Origin: Mycolicibacter virginiensis
Lineage (GTDB): Bacteria > Actinomycetota > Actinomycetes > Mycobacteriales > Mycobacteriaceae
DNA length: 64,000 bases
NCBI RefSeq assembly: GCF_022374935.2
Contig: NZ_CP092430.2
Span: 4,278,001-4,342,000 of the forward strand
Direction of reading: 5' to 3'
Position numbers and translations under genes: made by a program. Positions 13,766 through 22,935 of this stretch are shown here, piece after piece (positions within the stretch are counted from its first letter, which is position 1; every line of letters begins with the position of its first letter). The notes under the pieces were generated by a model. It had not been told where the DNA came from, did no database searches, and saw nothing but the letters and a program-made list of their open reading frames with translations.

Positions 13766-13850
13766 AGAAGGAGACACCCACGAGGGGCACCCAGCGACAC
13801 GTCCCGACCGGTGCAAAGCGCACCCTGGGCCTCCGTGCCGCCGCTGCGTT
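13766..13850 (+). pseudogene. Possible remnant 5' end of a secreted-protein gene (ATG changed to ACG)
   Basis: An excellent ribosome site (AGAAGGAG, 13766-13773) is followed 6 bases later by ACG (13780), then a frame reading TRGTQRHVPTGAKRTLGLRAAAAF. This resembles the basic n-region and start of the hydrophobic core of a mycobacterial signal peptide. The frame then turns into arginine-rich, non-protein-like sequence. The simplest reading is a decayed gene start; a chance match is possible. Confidence 0.3.
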
Positions 13851-14154
13851 CGATAGGAGATCGCGATCAGGTGAAGATCGGCGAAATACGTCCGCTGCGA
13901 GGCGGCGGACTGAGCGAGCGCAGCTCTGCCACTCACACTGTGCGGCAGGGCACCCGCCCACAGCATCGGCAAAAGTGCCGAAATCGCGCTGGTATCGTGG
14001 CCGAGACTGGCCGATAACTTAGCGGTAAAAGTACCTAGATGACGGGAAGCGAGCCTTACGACTGCACAACTGCACGGATGCACAGCCGATCCATCCGGGG
14101 GGAATGGAGAACTTGCCCGCTAGCGCGAGCATCCTTGCCTCGGAGAGACGGTAG

Positions 14155-17100
14155 ATGATGTCGAATGCGGATGTGGCAGATTCGCCACCTTCCCCACCAA
14201 CAGTCCTCGTGGTCAGCCCCGGAGACTCCCGGCCGCAATGGCAGCCCCCGACGGAGTCGTCGACCAGCGGACTCTCGTGGCTGAAAAGCACACTCGCAGA
14301 AGTGGTTACCGCCCACCGTGGTACACGGCTGGTGGAGCAGGACCACAAAGACAAGTTCGCTGTCGGGTTCGTCGATGCCAGCGATGCGGCCGCTTGTGCC
14401 ATCGCCTTGCAGCACGCCCCGTCGGCGCCGATCCGTCCGCGGATAGCCGTGCACGCCGCCCAGGTCTCGGTGGCCGAGCCCGGTGCGCACCCGCAGTCGC
14501 TGGTGAATCGCGCCGCACGCCTGTGCGATCTGGCCCATAGTGGTCAGACATTGTTGTCGGAGACGGCCCAGCCGTTGCTGGCTGATCGACTCCCGCCAGG
14601 GGCTTGGCTGATCGACCTGGGCATGTTTCGACTGCGCGGCATACCGTATCCCGAACGGGTGGCGCAGCTCTGCCATCGCGAACTTCCCACCGATTTTCCG
14701 CCGCTTCGAACCGGAAATGCGGTGCACGAGCCTTACTTTCCGACGCCCCTGACGAGTTTCGTCGGACGCCATGCGGAGCTGACCGAGCTACGCCAGCTGG
14801 TTGACGGCAATCGCCTGGTGACGCTGACCGGTTCCGGCGGAGTCGGCAAGACGCGGCTCGCACTGCAACTGGCCGAAGAGTTTGTCGACCGATTCCGCGA
14901 CGGGGCATGGTGCGTGGATCTGGCGCCGATCACCGACCCGGATCTGCTTCCGGAACGCGTGACACACATGTTGGGCCTACCTGATCGACCGGACCGCTCA
15001 CCGGTCGACACCCTGGCGCGCTTCATCGCAGACCGGCAATTGCTGCTGGTGCTCGACAATTGTGAGCATCTACTGGACGGGTGCGCGCAGTTGACCAGCA
15101 CGCTGTTGGCCACCGGTGCAGACCTGACCATCGTGGCGACGAGTCGCGCACCAATCGGGGTGGCCGGCGAGGTGACCTGGAAAACCCCGTCGCTCTCGCT
15201 CGTCGATGAGGCTGTCGAGTTGTTCCGGCAGCGCGCTCGGCTGGTCCGGCCAAGTTTCACCGACACCGATGGTGACGCCGCTTTGGTGACCGAAATCTGT
15301 CGGCGCCTAGACGGGGTGCCGTTGGCCATCGAACTCGCCGCGACGCGAGTTCGGGCGATGTCACTGTCCGAGATCGCCGACGGGCTCGACGAGCGCTTCC
15401 AACTGTTGACCGGTGGTGCACGCACGGTGGTTCCGCGCCAGCAGACCCTGCGGGCCTCAGAAGACTGGTCGCATGACTTGTTGAGCGAACCCGAGCGGGT
15501 GGTGTTCCGCCGTTTGGCGCCATTTCGGGGCGGCTTCGACCTTGACGCCGCCCATGCGGTCGCCGGCGGAACTGACCTACCGCGCGGACTGATCATCGAC
15601 AAACTCACCCAGTTGGTGGACAAATCGCTGGTGATAGCCGACAGCACCGGGGAGTCAACGCGCTTCCGGATGTTGCAGACCGTGCAGCAATATGCCTCGG
15701 AAAAGCTTGAGAAGGCCGGGGAATCCGATGCAATCCGGGCCCGCCACCGGGATCACTACACAGACCTGTTCGGCTCCGAGGTGACCGCCGGATACGGCTG
15801 GCACATCGCGCAGGCGGAACTGGAGATCGACAACCTCAGGGCCGCCTTTACCTGGAGCCGCGACCATGGCGAACTGGAGCTTGCCGCGCGTCTCGCGTCG
15901 TCGCTGCTCCCACTGTGGATCCACAGCCGGACCTTGGAAGGACTGGCATGGTTTAACGCGCTGCTCGCCGTCGGAGCCACGATGGCGCCTGGCGCGCGTG
16001 CCCGCACGCTCGCGGACAAAGCGATCTTTGACGCGTTGATCGGACACTACGGGCAGGCTCAACAAGCAGAGGAAGCGGTCACGATCGCCCGCGATCTCGA
16101 CGAGCCCGGCCTGCTCGCCTGGGCGTTGGCCGCCTGCGGCTTCACCTGTAGCTACAGCCCCGAACTCGCCCTGCCCTACTTCGAACAGGCCATCGCACTG
16201 TCGCCCGCATTGAACGACGACTGGCGGTTGAGCCAGATATATGGCGTACAGGCGTATTCGGCGTTCGTGGCCGGCGACCTCGACACGCTGCGGCTCGCCG
16301 CAGAAAGAGGAGCCGCCCTCGCCGATGCCGTTGGCGACTGGTCAGTTTCCCGGCTATGCCGCCTTTGCTTGGGAATCGCGCACCTTCATCGTGCAGAGCT
16401 CACGATGGCCGTCGAGCAGGCCCGAGCTGTGGCGACGGAAGCCGAGGCCGCGCACGACCCTTTGTTCAGCGCCCAGAGCCTGACGGTGCTCGCCGAAGCG
16501 CTGGGATGCCAGGGCGATACCCGCGGCGCGCGTGCGGCGGCGGACGCCTGCGTCGAGGCCGCCGCCGAACTGATCGACTTCCACCGCGCGTTCAGCTACG
16601 GCGCGCTGACCGACGCTTTGTTGGCCGCCGGCGATGTGCCCGGGGCGGCCAGGGCAGCTGATGCAGCGTGTGACGCGTGCGCACTGCCCCAACTGCTGGC
16701 CATCAACGGCAATCCGGTCGCCCGAGTGGCACTGGAATGCGGCGACGTAGCCGCGGCTCGCCGTTGGGCCGACGAGGCATTGTCCGTGGGTTCGGGTATC
16801 CACCGGATACTCCTGCTGGAGATACGTGGCCGAGTGGCCATGGCCGAAGGTGAGTTTGAACAGGCCGAACGAGACGCGCGTGAGGCGCTGACCATCGCGG
16901 CAGACACAGAGGCAGTTCTGGCCGCCCCGGATCTGCTCGAATCCCTGGCGACAGTGGCCACCGCCGCGGGGCGATACCACGATGCAGCACGGCTGTTGGG
17001 CTCAGCGGCTGGTGCTCGTAGTCGCACCGGCGCGGTCCGCGCTAAGGTCTATGACGCCAACTACGAAACCACTGTCAACACACTGCGAGAAGCAATGCCG

Positions 17101-17409
17101 CAGAACGACTTTGAGCGGCGTTGGGATCAGGGTGAGGCATTGTCCACGGCTGAGGCCATCACGTACGCCGCCCGAGGTGACGAAAAGGGCAAAGCCAAAT
17201 CCAAACGTCCGTCCAGCGGTTGGGATTCGCTGACCGCGGCCGAACGCAATGTCGTCCGTCTCATCAGTGCTGGGCTCCGAGACAAAGACATCGCTGCGCA
17301 ACTGAACGTCTCACCCCGAACGGTGCATTCGCACCTGAACCGGATCTACGCCAAGCTCAATATCTCGTCGCGCCTGCAACTCGCCCAAGTGGCGGCGCAA
17401 CATAGCTGA
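14155..17409 (+). CDS. Large LuxR-family regulator with cyclase-homology and ATPase domains
   Basis: A 1084-residue cytosolic regulator of the type seen several times in mycobacteria (Rv0386, Rv1358, Rv2488c group). Residues about 15-185 are homologous to class III nucleotide cyclases (KDKFAVGFVDASDAAACAIAL, RIAVHAAQ, LVNRAARL, LIDLGMFRLRG), but the usual FTDIEGS metal-binding start is replaced by VVSPGDSRPQW, so it is probably inactive. An NB-ARC/AAA-type ATPase follows from about residue 195: GSGGVGKT Walker A at 226-233 and LLLVLDNCEH as Walker B near 300. Residues about 520-1000 are helical, TPR-like repeats. The last 65 residues are a LuxR/GerE DNA-binding domain (LTAAERNVVRLISAG, SPRTVHSHLNRIYAKL). 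Start: tandem ATG ATG; the first was chosen, and GAGAGA lies upstream. It converges with the desaturase gene 9 bases away. Its signal and target genes are unknown. Confidence 0.85.
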   Translation: MMSNADVADSPPSPPTVLVVSPGDSRPQWQPPTESSTSGLSWLKSTLAEVVTAHRGTRLVEQDHKDKFAVGFVDASDAAACAIALQHAPSAPIRPRIAVHAAQVSVAEPGAHPQSLVNRAARLCDLAHSGQTLLSETAQPLLADRLPPGAWLIDLGMFRLRGIPYPERVAQLCHRELPTDFPPLRTGNAVHEPYFPTPLTSFVGRHAELTELRQLVDGNRLVTLTGSGGVGKTRLALQLAEEFVDRFRDGAWCVDLAPITDPDLLPERVTHMLGLPDRPDRSPVDTLARFIADRQLLLVLDNCEHLLDGCAQLTSTLLATGADLTIVATSRAPIGVAGEVTWKTPSLSLVDEAVELFRQRARLVRPSFTDTDGDAALVTEICRRLDGVPLAIELAATRVRAMSLSEIADGLDERFQLLTGGARTVVPRQQTLRASEDWSHDLLSEPERVVFRRLAPFRGGFDLDAAHAVAGGTDLPRGLIIDKLTQLVDKSLVIADSTGESTRFRMLQTVQQYASEKLEKAGESDAIRARHRDHYTDLFGSEVTAGYGWHIAQAELEIDNLRAAFTWSRDHGELELAARLASSLLPLWIHSRTLEGLAWFNALLAVGATMAPGARARTLADKAIFDALIGHYGQAQQAEEAVTIARDLDEPGLLAWALAACGFTCSYSPELALPYFEQAIALSPALNDDWRLSQIYGVQAYSAFVAGDLDTLRLAAERGAALADAVGDWSVSRLCRLCLGIAHLHRAELTMAVEQARAVATEAEAAHDPLFSAQSLTVLAEALGCQGDTRGARAAADACVEAAAELIDFHRAFSYGALTDALLAAGDVPGAARAADAACDACALPQLLAINGNPVARVALECGDVAAARRWADEALSVGSGIHRILLLEIRGRVAMAEGEFEQAERDAREALTIAADTEAVLAAPDLLESLATVATAAGRYHDAARLLGSAAGARSRTGAVRAKVYDANYETTVNTLREAMPQNDFERRWDQGEALSTAEAITYAARGDEKGKAKSKRPSSGWDSLTAAERNVVRLISAGLRDKDIAAQLNVSPRTVHSHLNRIYAKLNISSRLQLAQVAAQHS

Positions 17410-17418
17410 CTCGGCGTA

Positions 17419-18384
17419 TCAGGCGATCCGTGACTGCGGCTCCACGTACGCCCACTTTTTCCAGTGCCGGTATTCCTCGGCGTCGAGCTCCCGGCCGAAC
17501 AGGGTGCTGACGGCGACGTCGTGCTCCAGGTAGAGCTCCTCGTTGCGTCGCCATGCCTGCAGGTAGCGGTAGAACGGCAACCACGGGTGCAGATGGTGGA
17601 CCAGGTGGTAGTTCTGGGACAGGCTCAGCGGGGCCATCAGCCATTCCATCCCGACCCGAAGCCGGCTGGCGCGATAGCGGTCCTCACGCTGCGTGGCCTC
17701 AAGCCCGTGGTGCGGCAGCCAGTCGAACGACCACCCGATGATGAAAATGCCGATGCGCTGCGGGATCAACACAACCACCGCGAGCAGCCAGAAGTGGTTG
17801 GTGACGATCGCACCACCGACGATCGCGGCCGTCAGAGAAAACATCAGCGCCGTTTCGGCGACCTCAGCCAGCGGACGCCGCCAGGAATGCTGAATCCGGC
17901 TCCACAGTCTGCGGGTGTACCAGGACGCGTAGAAGACATCCATCAACGCCCAGCGGAACGGAAGTTGCCAGGCCGGCGCGTGCGTCGCGAACATGTCCGG
18001 ATCTCGGTCGGGATCGTTGGTGTGCCGATGATGCTCGCCGTGCACATAGCCGAAAGACGGCAACGAGAACGGCAGCACCACGAACAGCCAGGCCAACCGG
18101 CCGACCACCGCATTGACCCAACGCACCGAGCAGAATGAGCGGTGCAGGGCTTCGTGCGCCACCGAGAACATCACGTAGCTGACTGCGGTGCTCAGTGGAA
18201 TGGCAGCCCAGGCCGGAAGCGATCCGCGAGCGGTGCCGATGGCCACCAGCACGAACACCACGAAGGCGCCGACCCCGAGACCGAAGGTGGGCCACGCGAA
18301 GGTCGGTACGCCCTCGCCGGGATGCGGATGGCGTCGGCGCCGGGCTGCCGCCGGCGGGCTTTCCGCCGCTTCGAGCACCGACAC
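17419..18384 (-). CDS. Membrane fatty acid desaturase
   Basis: A 321-residue di-iron membrane desaturase/hydroxylase. The three histidine boxes are visible in order: HEALH, HGEHHRHT and, near the C-terminus, HLVHHLHP. Several hydrophobic segments surround them (FGLGVGAFVVFVLVAIG, LAWLFVVLPFSL, ALMFSLTAAIVGGAIV, WLLAVVVLIP). I chose GTG 18384 because GGAGGA lies 4 bases upstream; the frame stays open to 18486 but has no ribosome site there. The substrate is unknown: fatty acyl chains are most likely, but carotenoid ketolase/hydroxylase relatives share the same boxes. It has no fused ferredoxin or cytochrome b5 domain and would need a partner electron donor. It converges with the LuxR-type gene and has no co-directional neighbour. 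Confidence 0.8.
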   Translation of the reverse strand: MSVLEAAESPPAAARRRRHPHPGEGVPTFAWPTFGLGVGAFVVFVLVAIGTARGSLPAWAAIPLSTAVSYVMFSVAHEALHRSFCSVRWVNAVVGRLAWLFVVLPFSLPSFGYVHGEHHRHTNDPDRDPDMFATHAPAWQLPFRWALMDVFYASWYTRRLWSRIQHSWRRPLAEVAETALMFSLTAAIVGGAIVTNHFWLLAVVVLIPQRIGIFIIGWSFDWLPHHGLEATQREDRYRASRLRVGMEWLMAPLSLSQNYHLVHHLHPWLPFYRYLQAWRRNEELYLEHDVAVSTLFGRELDAEEYRHWKKWAYVEPQSRIA

Positions 18385-18785
18385 AGAATCCTCCAGCCTT
18401 AGAGGCACATGAAAAAGTAACGGACGCGTAAAACGAGAACGAGTACAGACTACGTTGCTTTCCGAGGGGGTTGGGGAGCAAAGCATCGATGTCCGGCTAA
18501 GTAACTATCACAATATTGACGCCCACAGATAACGCCGCAGGTCCGCGCTTCGGGACTTTATTCCCCTTGCTGCAGTCCCCCGCTAGAAGGTGACCAAGAT
18601 CGCACGATGCCGTTAGCAGGCGTTGGCGGCGGGCCAGCGAATGGGTCTTAACGTCGCTCTGATGTCCGCACCAGCGGGCGCTAGAGTTCCTGCGCGGCAA
18701 GACCGCATGCTAAGCCCAGGTACCCCGGAACCTGCAGCGGCCACCGACACCGTCGTCCAGCGGACCCGCCCTCTGCCGCCGGGGC
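18385..18785. other. 401-base spacer, no gene seen
   Basis: This lies between the start of the desaturase gene and the stop of the first SDR gene, both on the minus strand. It is locally richer in A+T (18410-18520) than its surroundings, which fits a promoter and leader for the desaturase, but I could not pick a convincing -35/-10 pair. Nothing else was recognised. Confidence 0.5.
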
Positions 18786-19691
18786 TTATGCCCCGTACAC
18801 CGGCACCGGCGGCCGCGACTGGGCCAGCAGATCGGTGACGACGGGCCCCAGCTCGGCGGGATCCCAACGGGAGCCCTTGTCGGCCTGCGGCCCGTGCGCC
18901 CACCCCTCGGCGACGCGGATCTTGCCGCCTTCGACCTCGAAGACCTTGCCGGTCACATCACGCGACTCGACACTGCCCAGCCAGACCACGAGCGGGCTGA
19001 CGTTCTCCGGGGCCATGGTGTCGAACGCTGCGTCCTGGGTGGCCATCATGTCGGCGAAGACGGTCTCGGTCATGCGGGTACGGGCCGACGGCGCGATGGC
19101 GTTGGCGGTGACGCCGTATCGGCCCATCTCGGCGGCGGCGACCAGGGTCAGCGCGGCGATGCCTGCCTTGGAGGCGCTGTAGGTGGCCTGCCCGACGCTG
19201 CCCTGCAGGCCGGCGCCCGAGCTGGTGTTGATGATCCGGGCGTCGACCGTTTCGCCGGCCTTGGACTTGGCCCGCCAGTACGCGGCGGCGTGCTTCATGG
19301 TGGCGAAGTGGCCCTTGAGGTGCACCGCGGTGACCGCGTCGAATTCCTCTTCGGTGGCATTGGCGAACATCCGGTCGCGGACGATGCCGGCGTTGTTCAC
19401 CAGCACGTCCAGCGTGCCGTAGGTGTCGACAGCCTGCTTGATCAGCGCCTCGGCCTGGCCCCAGTCGGCGACGTTCGAGCCGTTGGCGACGGCTTCGCCG
19501 CCGGCTGCGACGATCTCGTCGACCACGCTCTGGGCAGCACTGCCTCCACCGGCCGGTGAGCCGTCCAGGCCGACACCGATGTCGTTGACCACGACCCGCG
19601 CGCCCTCAGCGGCAAACGCCAGCGCGTGTGCCCGCCCGATTCCGCCGCCCGCTCCGGTGACGATGACTACGCGGCCGTCAAGAAGTCCCAT
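18786..19691 (-). CDS. Short-chain dehydrogenase/reductase (Rv3548c-like)
   Basis: A 301-residue classical SDR. The NAD(P)-binding motif TGAGGGIG is near residue 13, the NNAG stabilising motif follows, and the catalytic YSASK is present. Its length and C-terminal extension resemble the dehydrogenase part of peroxisomal multifunctional enzyme type 2, a 3-hydroxyacyl-CoA dehydrogenase group. The start ATG was chosen because an AAAGGAGA site lies 9 bases upstream; an upstream in-frame extension of 94 codons is arginine-rich and not conserved in type. It is the second gene after the KstR2 operator, 17 bases behind the next SDR, and matches the position of Rv3548c. A role in C/D-ring or side-chain beta-oxidation is inferred from the operon; the substrate is not established. 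Confidence 0.8.
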   Translation of the reverse strand: MGLLDGRVVIVTGAGGGIGRAHALAFAAEGARVVVNDIGVGLDGSPAGGGSAAQSVVDEIVAAGGEAVANGSNVADWGQAEALIKQAVDTYGTLDVLVNNAGIVRDRMFANATEEEFDAVTAVHLKGHFATMKHAAAYWRAKSKAGETVDARIINTSSGAGLQGSVGQATYSASKAGIAALTLVAAAEMGRYGVTANAIAPSARTRMTETVFADMMATQDAAFDTMAPENVSPLVVWLGSVESRDVTGKVFEVEGGKIRVAEGWAHGPQADKGSRWDPAELGPVVTDLLAQSRPPVPVYGA

Positions 19692-19708
19692 CAGTGCTGT
19701 CTCCTTTT

Positions 19709-20473
19709 TTACTTGTTCGCGCTGGATGCGTCGAGGTAGGCGGGGTTCTCTCCGCCACCGTGCACGGTCAGGCTGGCGCCAGTGACATAAGACGCCAGAT
19801 CGGAGCTCAAAAATGCGGCTGTCCAACCGATTTCGGATGGCTTGGCCAGCCGACCCAACGGCACGGTGGCACCGACGGCGGCCACCGACTCGGCGTCGCC
19901 ATAGAACAGCTCGGACTGCTCGGTCTCGACCATGCCGACCACGATCGAGTTGATCCGCACCTTCGGCGCCCATTCGACGGCCAACGATGTGGTCAGGCTG
20001 TCCACCCCGGCCTTGGCCGCGCCGTAGGCCGCGGTTCCCGGCGACGGCCGACGGCCGCTGACACTAGTGATGTTGACGATCGAACCGCCGCCGCCCTGGG
20101 TCTGCATGACCGCGTTGGCGTGCGTGGACACGAGCAGGGCGCTGAGCAGGTTCAGCTCGATGATCTTGCGACTGAAGTTGGCGGACGCATCGGCGGCCAG
20201 CGCGAACGGAGAGCCGCCGGCGTTGTTGACCACGATGTCGATCCGGCCGTGGGCGGCCACGATCGCTTCGATCAGACCCTTCACCGCGTCGTCGTCGCGG
20301 ACGTCGCAGGAATGGAACTCATACGGGGAGCCCTCCACCGGACGTCGGGCGCAGGTCACCACCGTCGCACCCTGATCGGCGAAGACGGCGCTGATGCCCG
20401 CGCCGACACCGCGCACTCCGCCGGTCACCAGGACTACCTTGCCGGTCAATCCGAGGTTGATCGCATCACCCAC
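19709..20473 (-). CDS. Short-chain dehydrogenase/reductase (Rv3549c-like)
   Basis: A 254-residue SDR with TGGVRGVG at the dinucleotide site, NNAG in the middle and YGAAK as the catalytic Tyr-Lys pair. I chose the GTG at 20473 (VGDAINLGLTGK), which places the Rossmann motif about 20 residues from the N-terminus and the KstR2 operator 16 bases upstream. The frame is open further, but a start beyond this would lie within or past the operator. It is the first gene of the minus-strand KstR2 transcript, divergent from echA20. The order equals Rv3549c. It probably oxidises or reduces a hydroxy/keto group on a steroid-derived CoA ester; this is inferred from context. Confidence 0.8.
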   Translation of the reverse strand: MGDAINLGLTGKVVLVTGGVRGVGAGISAVFADQGATVVTCARRPVEGSPYEFHSCDVRDDDAVKGLIEAIVAAHGRIDIVVNNAGGSPFALAADASANFSRKIIELNLLSALLVSTHANAVMQTQGGGGSIVNITSVSGRRPSPGTAAYGAAKAGVDSLTTSLAVEWAPKVRINSIVVGMVETEQSELFYGDAESVAAVGATVPLGRLAKPSEIGWTAAFLSSDLASYVTGASLTVHGGGENPAYLDASSANK

Positions 20474-20487
20474 TGTGCTAGCGTACC

Positions 20488-20503
20488 AAGCAAGTGCTTG
20501 CTT
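20488..20503. promoter_or_regulatory. KstR2 operator between SDR genes and echA20-ipdABC
   Basis: A 16-base sequence, AAGCAAGTGCTTGCTT, has two perfect 7-base arms around TG. It contains AGCAAGTGCTTGCT (20489-20502), an exact match to the published KstR2 motif AnCAAGnnCTTGnT. It is 14 bases from the SDR start and 50 from echA20, so one site can control both transcripts. The ligand reported for KstR2 is HIP-CoA. Confidence 0.9.
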
Positions 20504-20552
20504 AGGTAGCTTAGGTACTCCAAGGCCCCAATACGACAGGGAAGTCCCGCCC

Positions 20553-21307
20553 ATGCCGATCACATCCAAAACCGTCGAACCGGGGATCGTCGCGGTCACC
20601 GTCGACTACCCGCCGGTCAATGCCCTGCCATCGCGGGCCTGGTTCGAGCTCGGCGAGGTCATCACCGCCGCCGGCAACGACATGTCCACCCACGCGGTGA
20701 TCCTTCGCGCCGAGGGCCGCGGCTTCAACGCCGGTGTGGACATCAAGGAGATGCAGAACACCGAGGGCTTCACCGCCCTGATCGACGCCAACCGCGGTTG
20801 CTTCGCGGCATTCAAGGCCGTCTACGAGTGTGCGGTGCCGGTGATCGCCGCAGTCAACGGCTTCTGCGTCGGCGGCGGCATCGGCCTGGTCGGCAACGCC
20901 GACGTGATCGTGGCTTCCGACGACGCCAAGTTCGGCCTGCCCGAGGTGGAGCGCGGCGCCCTCGGCGCGGCCACCCACCTCTCCCGATTGGTGCCGCAGC
21001 ACATGATGCGCCGGTTGTTCTACACCGCGGCCACCGTCAGCGCCGCCACCTTGCACCAGTACGGATCGGTGCACGAGGTGGTGCCCCGCGCCGAGCTGGA
21101 CGAGGCCGCGCTGCGGGTGGCCCGCGACATCGCGTCGAAGGACACTCGGGTGATCCGGGCGGCCAAGGAAGCCCTCAACCTCATCGACGTGCAGAAGGTC
21201 AACTCCAGCTACCGCATGGAGCAGGGCTTCACCTTTGAACTCAACCTCTCCGGTGTCGCCGACGAGCACCGCGACGAGTTCGCCGGTACCGAGAAGGGCG
21301 CCAAGAA

Positions 21308-21311
<4 letters not shown>
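20553..21311 (+). CDS. echA20: Steroid ring-D hydrolase EchA20 (crotonase family)
   Basis: A 252-residue crotonase-fold enzyme. In M. tuberculosis EchA20 (Rv3550) opens ring D of a HIP-derived bicyclic CoA thioester (HIEC-CoA) by hydrolysis. The oxyanion-hole regions of the family are visible: AEGRGFNAGVDIKEM near residues 52-66 and NGFCVGGGIGLVGNADVIVA near 103-122. The start ATG is preceded by GACAGGGA, and upstream in-frame codons are not protein-like. It is the first gene of echA20-ipdA-ipdB-ipdC, in which each stop overlaps the next start by four bases, so the four are surely one transcript under the KstR2 operator 50 bases upstream. Its length and neighbours match the M. tuberculosis gene. 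Confidence 0.9.
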
Positions 21312-22182
<871 letters not shown>

Positions 22183-22186
<4 letters not shown>

Positions 22187-22935
22187 CCGACTCACCCACT
22201 CGCGCCGAGATCTGCGCCGTCGCCTGTGCCGAACTGTTCCGCGACGCCGGCGAGATCATGGCCTCACCCATGGCCACGGTGCCCTCGGTCGGCGCCCGGC
22301 TGGCCCGCCTGACCTTCTCCCCCGACCTGGTGCTCACCGACGGGGAGGCCCGCATCCTGGCCGACACCCCGGCGATCGGCAAGGTCGGGCCGCTGGAAGG
22401 CTGGATGCCGTTCAACCGGGTCTTCGAGACCCTGTCGTGGGGCCGGCGCCATGTGATCATGGGCGCCAACCAGATCGACCGCTACGGCAACCAGAACCTG
22501 TCGGCGTTCGGTCCGCTGCAGCAGCCCACCCGGCAGATGTTCGGGGTCCGCGGCGCACCAGGCAACACCATCAACCACACCACCAGCTACTGGGTGGGCG
22601 CTCACTCGTCACGGGTGTTCTGCGAGGCCGTCGACATCGTCTCGGGCATCGGCTACGACAAGGTCGACCCGGCCAACCCGGCGTTCCGGTTCTTCAACCT
22701 GGGCGGCGTGGTGACCAACCTCGGGGTGTTCGACTTCAACGGCCCCGACCACCAGATGCGTGCGGTCTCGCTGCACCCAGGCGTCACCGCCGATGAGGTC
22801 GCCGAGAACACCTCGTTCGAGGTGCACGGCCTGGCCGACGCTGCGACGACCCGGCTGCCCGAGGTCGAGGAACTGCGGCTGATCCGCGAGGTCATCGACC
22901 CGAAGGCGCTGCGGGACAAAGAGGTAAGGGCGTGA
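22183..22935 (+). CDS. ipdB: COCHEA-CoA hydrolase beta subunit IpdB
   Basis: A 250-residue protein of the CoA-transferase beta family, partner of IpdA in ring C cleavage. It starts at ATG 22183 inside the ipdA stop codon. Recognisable parts are the GANQIDRYGNQNLSAFG segment, GAPGNTINHTTSYWVG, and FNLGGVVTNLGVFDFNGPDHQMRAVSLHPGVT, the core typical of this subfamily. The usual transferase glutamate context (SENG-type) is not evident in the beta subunit, as expected for a hydrolase rather than a transferase. Its stop overlaps the GTG of ipdC. Position equals Rv3552. Confidence 0.88.

Larger units (their letters stand above)
13418..14154. other. 737-base spacer without a supported gene
   Basis: This spacer separates the divergent PGRS and LuxR-type genes. 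It holds the candidate PGRS promoter, a 12-bp hairpin at 13690-13716, a T-rich stretch at 13726-13746, and a well-formed AGAAGGAG site at 13766-13773 followed by a signal-peptide-like frame that has ACG where ATG would be expected. Open frames beyond that do not look like protein. Nothing resembling a tRNA or known RNA was seen. Confidence 0.6.

Noticed and set aside
13709..14083. 124-codon minus-strand frame in the PGRS/LuxR spacer
   Set aside because: No ribosome site, mixed composition, no recognisable motif, and it conflicts with the plus-strand gene-start remnant.
14056..14772. 238-codon minus-strand frame opposite the LuxR-type gene
   Set aside because: It is antisense to the clear cyclase-homology domain and has no recognisable protein features.
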